A DNA stretch of 11,057 nucleotides from the NCBI GenBank assembly GCA_900766895.1, contig CAAFXF010000035.1:1-11057 (forward strand). Reading direction: 5' to 3'. The translations under genes were made by a program, and so were the position numbers. Shown piece after piece: positions 6,444-11,057 of the stretch. Positions within the stretch are counted from its first letter, which is position 1. The number at the start of each line of letters is the position of its first letter. The notes under the pieces are model-generated. The model did no database searches, was not told the origin of the DNA, and was given only the letters and a program-made list of their open reading frames with translations. The stretch comes from Clostridia bacterium (GTDB lineage Bacteria; Bacillota; Clostridia; Oscillospirales; Acutalibacteraceae).

Positions 6444-7841
6444 TTGAAAAATATTGACGAGCTTTTAAGAGAAAGCAAAAAAATTCACTTTATAGGAATC
6501 GGCGGAGCCGGTATGTGCCCGATAGCAGAGATTTTGCTGTCTCTCGGCTACACGCTTACAGGCTCTGACAACAACGATACAGAAACCTTTAGACGAGTTG
6601 AAAAGGAGGGTGCAACGGTTTTTCTCGGTCAAAAGCCTGAAAACATCAGCAACGACACCGAGCTTGTAATTTACACAAACGCAATACTCAAGGGTAACAA
6701 AGAGCTTGAGTATGCAAAGGCAAATTTTCCTTGCTTTGAGCGTGCGGAAATTCTCGGTGCATTAAGCCGTATATTTTCAAATTGTATAGGTGTTTGCGGA
6801 ACGCACGGCAAAACCACCACATCATCTATGATAACACAGGTGCTTATGGAGGCAGGTCTTGACCCGTCGGCTGTTATAGGCGGTAAGCTTCCACTCATTA
6901 ATGCCTACGGAAGATACGGAAAAAGCCAAAACTTTGTTTGCGAAAGCTGTGAATTTAACAACACATTTTTGCATATGAATCCCGATATGGCGGTTGTGCT
7001 CAACATTGACGAGGACCATCTTGACTTTTTCAAAAATCTTTACAACATAAAAAAGTCATTCAGACAGTTCTGTGAGCTGACTACAAGGACAATTATTTAT
7101 AATGGTGACGACGAAAACACCGTTGATATGCTAAAGGGCATTGAGGGCAAAAGGCTCATATCAATAGGCAGAAACGACGGCAACGAATGGGTTGCAAAAA
7201 ATGTAAATGTACCCGGTGGCTTTCACAGCGAATACGACGCATACCGCAACGGAGAATTTGTTGCGCACGTTGTTCTTTCCGTTCCGGGCGAGCATAACAT
7301 ATTAAACTCGCTTTGTGCTTTTGCGGCGGGCGTAGAAAGCGGTGCACAGGTAGACAAAATCCTTGAGGGACTAAAGCATTTCGGAGGTGCGGCAAGAAGA
7401 TTTGAAAGGCTCGGCACATACTGCGGAGTCACCTTTGCAGACGACTACGCACATCATCCTGCCGAAATCAAGGTTACACTTGAGGCGGCAAAGAAAATGG
7501 GTTACAAAAATGTTTGGGCAGTGCATCAGCCGTTTACATTTACAAGAACATCTCTGCTCCTTGACGACTTTGCAGAGGTTTTGCAAATTGCAGACAAATG
7601 CGTTATCAGTGAGATAATGGGCAGCCGAGAGGTCAACACAATCGGTATCAAGGCAACCGATTTGTCATCAAAGATACCGGGTGCTGTTCAGCTTGATACC
7701 TTTGAGGAGATATGCGATTATGTATGCGACCATGCAGCCGACGGTGACTTGGTTATCACCCTCGGCTGCGGTGATGTGTATAAGGTGGCACGAATGATGT
7801 GCAAAAAATTAAAGGAAAGAGAAGAAGCCTCAAATGTATGA
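6444..7841 (+). CDS. murC: UDP-N-acetylmuramate--L-alanine ligase (MurC)
   Basis: MurC (465 aa) attaches L-alanine to UDP-MurNAc with ATP in the cytoplasm, the first step of the peptidoglycan stem peptide. The N-terminal UDP-binding domain begins with GIGGAGM (18-24). The ATP-binding central domain has GTHGKTT (119-125), the clostridial-style CESCEFNNTF (about 166-175) and NIDEDHLD (188-194). The C-terminal domain carries DDYAHHPAEI (333-342), a MurC hallmark. TTG at 6444 is taken as the start because GGGAGGG lies six bases before it; the longer TTG at 6429 would place that site inside the gene. Length is normal. It is divergent from dpaA. Its last 8 nt overlap the acetyltransferase gene, and both share the terminator at 8267. 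No other mur or division gene is in the window. Confidence 0.96.
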   Translation: MKNIDELLRESKKIHFIGIGGAGMCPIAEILLSLGYTLTGSDNNDTETFRRVEKEGATVFLGQKPENISNDTELVIYTNAILKGNKELEYAKANFPCFERAEILGALSRIFSNCIGVCGTHGKTTTSSMITQVLMEAGLDPSAVIGGKLPLINAYGRYGKSQNFVCESCEFNNTFLHMNPDMAVVLNIDEDHLDFFKNLYNIKKSFRQFCELTTRTIIYNGDDENTVDMLKGIEGKRLISIGRNDGNEWVAKNVNVPGGFHSEYDAYRNGEFVAHVVLSVPGEHNILNSLCAFAAGVESGAQVDKILEGLKHFGGAARRFERLGTYCGVTFADDYAHHPAEIKVTLEAAKKMGYKNVWAVHQPFTFTRTSLLLDDFAEVLQIADKCVISEIMGSREVNTIGIKATDLSSKIPGAVQLDTFEEICDYVCDHAADGDLVITLGCGDVYKVARMMCKKLKEREEASNV

Positions 7842-8262
7842 ATTTAAGATAACAGACAACGCAACCGACGATTCAAAGAGCATTAGATTTGAAGTGTTTT
7901 GCGATGAGCAGGGCGTTATAAAAAGCCACGAAATTGATGATTTTGATACCAACAGCGAAGCAAAGCATATTGTGCTTTACAATGACGGCAAGCCTATTGC
8001 AACATCACGTTTTTACAGAGAAAACGGCGACACCTGGCACGCAGGCAGAATTGCTGTAATTAAGGAATACAGAGGTACAGGATGTGGCAGATTGGTGCTT
8101 GAGAAGGCAGAGGAGTGTATGAAGGAGCTTGGCGCAAAGGAAAGCTTTATATCTGCTCAAATTCAGGCACAGGGCTTTTACGAGGCTCTTGGCTACAAGG
8201 CATACGGCGACGAATATTTGGAGGAGGACATCCCCCACATCGCAATGAAAAAGATGTTATAA
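7834..8262 (+). CDS. GNAT-family N-acetyltransferase, YjcF/ElaA-like
   Basis: This is a 142-residue single-domain GNAT acetyltransferase. The N-terminal segment IRFEVFCDEQGVIKSHEIDDFD (17-38) is the pattern of the B. subtilis YjcF / E. coli ElaA group (R.eVF..EQ....EiD..D). Acetyl-CoA binding motif A is RIAVIKEYRGTGCGRLVLE (72-90), with the RxxGxG pyrophosphate loop at 80-85. Motif B is seen around QAQGFYEALGYK (111-122). The substrate of this group is not established, so none is proposed. The ATG overlaps the murC stop region by 8 nt and has only a weak purine stretch upstream, so translation is probably coupled to murC. A strong bidirectional terminator begins four bases after the stop. Confidence 0.9.
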   Translation: MYEFKITDNATDDSKSIRFEVFCDEQGVIKSHEIDDFDTNSEAKHIVLYNDGKPIATSRFYRENGDTWHAGRIAVIKEYRGTGCGRLVLEKAEECMKELGAKESFISAQIQAQGFYEALGYKAYGDEYLEEDIPHIAMKKML

Positions 8263-8266
8263 AAAT

Positions 8267-8315
8267 AGCCCATCGCGACTTTTTAGGAGATGTTGCGGTG
8301 GGCTGTATTTTTTAG
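8267..8315. terminator. Bidirectional intrinsic terminator between converging genes
   Basis: AGCCCATCGCGAC (8267-8279) pairs with GTTGCGGTGGGCT (8292-8304) as 13 bp including two G-U pairs over a 12-nt loop. The plus strand then reads GTATTTTTTAG, and the minus strand reads ATTTTTATAA after the same hairpin. It ends the murC-acetyltransferase unit and the converging membrane-protein gene, whose stop codon (8312-8314) lies in the T-tract. Confidence 0.9.
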
Positions 8316-9523
8316 AAATAATCCTTTAATATTTCGTAATCCTTTTCTATAAGGGTGACCTTATCCTGATGAATGTCGCAATCCACCTTTATTATATCTA
8401 TCAAATTCGGGTTTCTAACGGTCAACACTTCACCGTCAAGCGACACTATATTTCTTTCGCCGCCAAGTGCCTTTACAAGAGCTTTTACCTCACGGGGATA
8501 ATATTTTTGATTATCCATATCAAAGCGGGCAAGCACCATTTGAACAACAAAATAAACAGTAACTGCAAGAACAGCACCTATAAGCAATACCCACAAAAAG
8601 CTATTACCGTATTTAACAAGGCTGACAACAGAGGCGTAGTCCGTAAAGCCGATACGAATATCCATTAACGCAGGCACAAGATAACTCACACCGACAGCAA
8701 AAAGATACCCTACAAGCATTAGCGGATTATAGAAGAAAAGGAACATCAAGAGCATTACATTATTACCGAGCAACACAGACAAAAGAGTTGAAAGGCTCAG
8801 GGAAAACAGGTAATGCTTTTTTATTTTGCCGAAAAGTGAAGCGTAAAGACCTATCGGTAAAAAGATATTTACAAAATATTTACCCGTTAGATACTGTGAA
8901 ACAACAGACGGCGGATTTTTGGGATTTGTCAAAAACAAATCCACTGCGCCTGAAACAAGCCTTTTATCAACTATTAATGAGGTACTGCAATCGGTAGTAT
9001 ATACAAGGTGAGAAAGGTAATCGCCGAAAAACAGATTATGCACCTCGTTAACTATTCCAAACAGCACTGCCCTGCCCTTTATTAAGTATGCAAACGACCT
9101 TACCAAATCGCAAAACGGTGAATACAAAAGCCCTAAAGCTACACCGATTATTACACCGGCAAGAGCAGAGCAAATCACATAGTATTCAAGCGTCATTTCT
9201 CGGCAAAGTCTGACAGCAAGTAGGGACAGCAGCAGGCTTACCATTATACCGAGTGCTTCACCGCTAATGACATAAAAAACAGCATTAACCAAAAGCAAGG
9301 ACAAGGCTGTGCAAACGGTAATAAGGCTGTCCTTTTGTGAAAAGGATGCAATTATTCCTGCGCAGGCGGTTGACCACAACAGTGATGTAACGGCATTGAC
9401 ATCAATGCTTACGCTTGGTAAAAGCAATGCGACAAGTCCGACTGCAAGCAAATAAAACGACAATATGGCAATGGGAAATTTTAGGACTGTAATAAGTCTG
9501 TTTTTGGAAGTAAAAATATTCAT
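8312..9523 (-). CDS. Degenerate PTS EIICB-like membrane protein, catalytic residues missing
   Basis: This polytopic membrane protein (403 aa from the chosen start) resembles glucose/GlcNAc-family PTS EIICB permeases along its length. The N-terminus LITVLKFPIAILSF matches the PtsG opening; GIVNEVHN (156-163) resembles VNRLLIP; YFVNIFLPIGLYA matches FFP..MFGLPA. SLSTLLSVLLGNNVML parallels SAALTSFLTGITEPIEF, and MDIRIGFTDYASVV parallels LGIRIGFTFSAG. The last 60 residues parallel EIIB (VKALGGERNIVSLD). The functional residues are gone: ITEPIEF becomes LGNNVML (252-258), the GxHH pair is absent, and the EIIB cysteine is Glu365 with the following arginines lost. Sugar phosphotransfer is therefore unlikely; a sensory or other role is open. 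ATG 9523 is chosen by alignment with PtsG. ATG 9559 is the alternative, and neither has a clear ribosome site. Confidence 0.75.
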   Translation of the reverse strand: MNIFTSKNRLITVLKFPIAILSFYLLAVGLVALLLPSVSIDVNAVTSLLWSTACAGIIASFSQKDSLITVCTALSLLLVNAVFYVISGEALGIMVSLLLSLLAVRLCREMTLEYYVICSALAGVIIGVALGLLYSPFCDLVRSFAYLIKGRAVLFGIVNEVHNLFFGDYLSHLVYTTDCSTSLIVDKRLVSGAVDLFLTNPKNPPSVVSQYLTGKYFVNIFLPIGLYASLFGKIKKHYLFSLSLSTLLSVLLGNNVMLLMFLFFYNPLMLVGYLFAVGVSYLVPALMDIRIGFTDYASVVSLVKYGNSFLWVLLIGAVLAVTVYFVVQMVLARFDMDNQKYYPREVKALVKALGGERNIVSLDGEVLTVRNPNLIDIIKVDCDIHQDKVTLIEKDYEILKDYF

Positions 9524-9566
9524 ATTAGCAATATGCCCAACAAAATATCCTTTATTCATTTTTTGA

Positions 9567-9595
9567 ATATTATGATAATGGATGATTAAAAACAA
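9567..9595 (-). promoter_or_regulatory. Possible promoter of the PTS-like gene
   Basis: On the minus strand TTGTTT (9590-9595) and TAATAT (9567-9572) are 17 bp apart. The match is moderate, in AT-rich DNA. It would start RNA near 9560, right at ATG 9559 and 37 nt before ATG 9523. Confidence 0.35.
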
Positions 9596-9612
9596 GGAAA
9601 AATGTTAATCAT
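9582..9612. promoter_or_regulatory. Perfect 8-bp dyad in the divergent spacer (candidate operator)
   Basis: ATGATTAA (9582-9589) and TTAATCAT (9605-9612) are exact inverted repeats 15 bp apart, midway between the PTS-like gene and mazF. The arms flank or overlap the predicted promoter elements of both genes, which would suit a shared repressor. The DNA is AT-rich, so chance is possible. Confidence 0.4.
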
Positions 9613-9647
9613 ATTGATATAAAGACAACAATAAAGGGTGAAATAAA

Positions 9648-9989
9648 ATGAATATTAAACGAGGCGATATTTTTTATGCCGATTTAAGTCCTGTGGTGGG
9701 AAGCGAGCAAGGCGGAGTAAGACCTGTTTTAATAGTTCAAAATGATGTGGGCAACAAGTTTTCACCAACCGTAATTGCCGCGGCAATTACAAGCCGACAG
9801 AGCAAAGCAAGCCTTCCTACGCACATTGAGGTAAATGCACACGATTGCGGACTCGCAAAGGACAGCGTGGTTTTGCTTGAGCAGGTTAGGACAATTGACA
9901 AAAGAAGGCTAAAGGAAAAAATGGGCACTCTGCCCACAAGCGATATGTCAAAAATTAACGACGCAATAACAATTTCTATGGGATTATAA
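9648..9989 (+). CDS. mazF: MazF/EndoA-family mRNA endoribonuclease toxin, no adjacent antitoxin
   Basis: This 113-residue protein is very close to B. subtilis NdoA (EndoA) and is expected to be a cytoplasmic ribosome-independent RNase that cuts single-stranded RNA at a short motif. The opening KRGDIFYADLSPVVGSEQGGVRPVLIVQ is nearly the NdoA sequence. The residues associated with catalysis, E20, R25 and T48, are all present, as is LLEQVRTIDKRRL later on. It ends with ISMGL, a few residues shorter than NdoA. AGGGTG lies seven bases before the ATG. The usual antitoxin gene directly upstream is missing: the 124-nt spacer to the divergent membrane-protein gene is too short for an EndoAI-like protein of about 90 residues. 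An unlinked antitoxin or an unrelated partner is therefore implied. Two perfect hairpins begin at its stop. Confidence 0.95.
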   Translation: MNIKRGDIFYADLSPVVGSEQGGVRPVLIVQNDVGNKFSPTVIAAAITSRQSKASLPTHIEVNAHDCGLAKDSVVLLEQVRTIDKRRLKEKMGTLPTSDMSKINDAITISMGL

Positions 9990-9990
9990 A

Positions 9991-10021
9991 AAACATCCAC
10001 CTGTGTAGCAGGTGGATGTTT
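9991..10021. repeat. Perfect 13-bp hairpin directly after mazF
   Basis: AAACATCCACCTG (9991-10003) pairs perfectly with CAGGTGGATGTTT (10009-10021) over a five-base loop. On the plus strand only three T follow the stem, so it is a weak terminator for mazF or an RNA-stabilising end. On the minus strand it is followed by a T-run (TTTTTTATAA), making it a better terminator for transcription coming from the right. Confidence 0.7.
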
Positions 10022-10056
10022 CAGCGTGTCGAAAAAGTCATTTTTCGACACGCTGA
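10021..10056. repeat. Perfect 16-bp hairpin
   Basis: TCAGCGTGTCGAAAAA (10021-10036) pairs perfectly with TTTTTCGACACGCTGA (10041-10056) over the loop GTCA. It shares its first base with the last base of the preceding hairpin. It is too long and exact to be chance. It resembles dispersed palindromes rather than a simple terminator, since no T-run follows on either strand. Confidence 0.75.
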
Positions 10057-10081
10057 TAGACTGTTTAGAAATGGAGCTGAA

Positions 10082-10140
10082 TTTTGTTTTCTTGCGAGCG
10101 GGAGCTGTACGATTGTACCGCCCCCGAGCAAAAAACGAAA
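10082..10140. repeat. Long imperfect hairpin
   Basis: The core GCGGGAGCTGTAC stretch folds on GTACCGCCCCCG with two mismatches (10099-10126, loop GATT). Outside it, TTGC pairs with GCAA, and TTTTGTTTT with AAAACGAAAA, apart from small interior loops. Together these form an imperfect stem of about 59 nt. The arms are diverged compared with the perfect hairpins on both sides. Confidence 0.5.
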
Positions 10141-10146
10141 AACGCC

Positions 10147-10181
10147 AAAAGCGTATTGAACTCGATGTTCAATACGCTTTT
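10147..10181. terminator. Perfect 15-bp hairpin, terminator-like
   Basis: AAAAGCGTATTGAAC (10147-10161) pairs perfectly with GTTCAATACGCTTTT (10167-10181) over the loop TCGAT. On the minus strand it is followed by TTTTGGCGTTTTT, so it could end transcription of the YbbR-domain gene, whose stop is at 10289. The A/T-flanked design also allows weak plus-strand termination. Confidence 0.6.
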
Positions 10182-10184
10182 ATA

Positions 10185-10233
10185 ATCCCCTCAGTCACCT
10201 ACGGCGACAGCTCCCCTTGCATCAAGGGGAGCC
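10185..10233. repeat. Twin-hairpin dispersed repeat, copy 2
   Basis: This is the same element as at 4996-5045 and in the same orientation, starting ATCCCCTCAGTC and ending GGGGAGCC. Hairpin 1 is GTCACC (10194-10199) with GGCGAC (10203-10208) and one A-C mismatch; its inner bases differ from copy 1 on both arms. Hairpin 2, GCTCCCCTT (10210-10218) with AAGGGGAGC (10224-10232), is identical to copy 1 except in the loop. It closes the hairpin-filled gap of about 300 nt between mazF and the next gene, in which I see no credible coding sequence. Confidence 0.8.
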
Positions 10234-10288
10234 TTATATATTCTCTTTTTGGCGTGGTTCAGCCCATTTATTAATAGTCTAAAAATAT

Positions 10289-11057
10289 TTACTTTAGTTT
10301 AACGGTTGCACTATATTTACCGTATGCCCAGGATTTGCCGTCGGACACGGTAATTGTTACGGGATAAACATTATCCTCATTTTGCTTTGAAACATCGCAT
10401 TTCATAGTAAGATTTGAGGAATTTATTTTTGCGTTCTTCGGTGCAATAACCGTAACGGTTGTGGCATCAATACTTTCGACGGTTGCTTTTTTACCCTCGG
10501 GTACACCCTCAACAACAATATTTGAGCTGTTAATTCTTACCTTATGAGCAGAATAGCTATTGCTTACGGTTACCTTTGCGGTAATCTTTTTTGTATCATC
10601 AAGGACAGAAATACCGTTTAATGTTGAAACATCAAAATCAAATTCCTGTGTGCCTACCTTAAGATCGCTGAAATATATGGTGCCGATATCTGCGGCAGAA
10701 ATATCCGCAGTTGAAAGTACACCTGCATAAATTTTATTTGTTGAATACGTTACCTTTACAACATTATTTGCAAGAGCTGTCGGTCTATCCTCAAAGGTTG
10801 AGGTGATAGGCAGGGTTGTAGTTTTTAGAACAGGCAGAGTTACCGACAGAGTTTTAATAGGCGTGTTTGTATCTGTTCTGTTTGTAACGGTAAGATAGCT
10901 TGTTTCCACCCCGGAGCCTTCAATTTGTATTGCACATTCTGTTGTATAAGGCTCGGTGAGGTTTTCCTTATTATCAAAATCAACCTCACAATATGTCCTT
11001 TCTATTTTGTCAACATAAGTTTTGGGGCCGGATACGGCAATTTTGTCCTCGCCGATA
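10289..11057 (-). CDS. YbbR-domain protein, CdaR-like, 5' end beyond the window
   Basis: The open frame continues without a stop to the right edge, so this is the C-terminal 256 residues of a longer protein; an internal GTG at 10909 is not its start. It is made of tandem YbbR-type beta domains. The first visible one has VSGPKTYVDKIERTYCEVDF, the next runs through LPVLKTTTLPITSTFE to ITAKVTV, and the last includes VEGVPEGKKATVESIDATTVTVIAPK. YbbR proteins in Firmicutes (CdaR) are anchored by an N-terminal helix, lie outside the membrane and modulate the diadenylate cyclase CdaA. The anchor and any cdaA gene would be to the right of this window. The symbol is withheld because other YbbR-repeat proteins exist. 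Hairpins at 10185-10233 and 10147-10181 lie downstream. Confidence 0.85.
   Translation of the reverse strand, partial: IGEDKIAVSGPKTYVDKIERTYCEVDFDNKENLTEPYTTECAIQIEGSGVETSYLTVTNRTDTNTPIKTLSVTLPVLKTTTLPITSTFEDRPTALANNVVKVTYSTNKIYAGVLSTADISAADIGTIYFSDLKVGTQEFDFDVSTLNGISVLDDTKKITAKVTVSNSYSAHKVRINSSNIVVEGVPEGKKATVESIDATTVTVIAPKNAKINSSNLTMKCDVSKQNEDNVYPVTITVSDGKSWAYGKYSATVKLK

Noticed and set aside
9524..9595. Extending the PTS-like protein to the TTG at 9595
   Set aside because: The extra N-terminal residues have no counterpart in PtsG-type proteins, the TTG has no ribosome site, and the stretch overlaps the likely promoter.
9991..10233. A CRISPR array
   Set aside because: The hairpins differ in sequence and spacing, and there are no regular direct repeats or cas genes.
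10026..10274. An 82-codon plus-strand reading frame after mazF
   Set aside because: It runs through four hairpins and the twin-hairpin repeat, has no ribosome site and shows no protein-like pattern.
10289..10909. A complete 206-residue gene starting at GTG 10909
   Set aside because: The same frame stays open to the right edge and encodes more YbbR domain sequence, so the GTG is internal and the gene is partial.

Overview
The window looks like chromosome of a low-to-moderate GC, gut-type Clostridia member, probably Ruminococcaceae/Oscillospiraceae-like; that placement is inference. The support is strong Gram-positive ribosome binding sites, TTG start codons, an EndoA-type MazF, a YbbR/CdaR protein, paired dipicolinate synthase genes that point to an endospore-forming lineage, and two copies of a twin-hairpin repeat of a type I recall from gut Clostridia intergenic regions.

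Positions 1-5633, minus strand. A polyamine uptake operon potA-potB-potC-potD runs from 4759 down to 729 with overlapping genes and continues into an overlapping HAD phosphatase gene (742-89). Its sigma-A promoter (TTGACA, 17 bp, TATATT) lies at 4849-4877 and gives a leader of about 80 nt with one hairpin. Past the phosphatase a partial tRNA-Leu leaves the window at position 1, driven by its own near-consensus promoter with phased A-tracts upstream. Upstream of the pot promoter are a terminator, one twin-hairpin repeat, and dpaB preceded by dpaA (6337-5070).

Positions 6338-8314, plus strand. murC (cell-wall ligase) is divergent from dpaA and overlaps a small GNAT acetyltransferase gene. A hairpin with T-tracts on both sides ends this unit and the converging membrane-protein gene.

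Positions 8312-9989. A membrane protein on the minus strand has the fold signature of a glucose/GlcNAc-type PTS EIICB permease, but the ITEP sugar-binding motif, the GxHH region and the EIIB phospho-cysteine are all missing. It is divergent from a solitary mazF toxin gene with no antitoxin beside it; the spacer holds an 8-bp dyad.

Positions 9990-11057. A 299-nt gap is almost wholly occupied by consecutive hairpins, including the second twin-hairpin repeat. After it comes the 3' part of a YbbR-domain gene (CdaR-like) that is open through the right edge.

No complete new multi-gene system is evident. The most unusual items are the degenerate PTS-like protein, the hairpin cluster, the membrane-anchored PotD and the orphan MazF.
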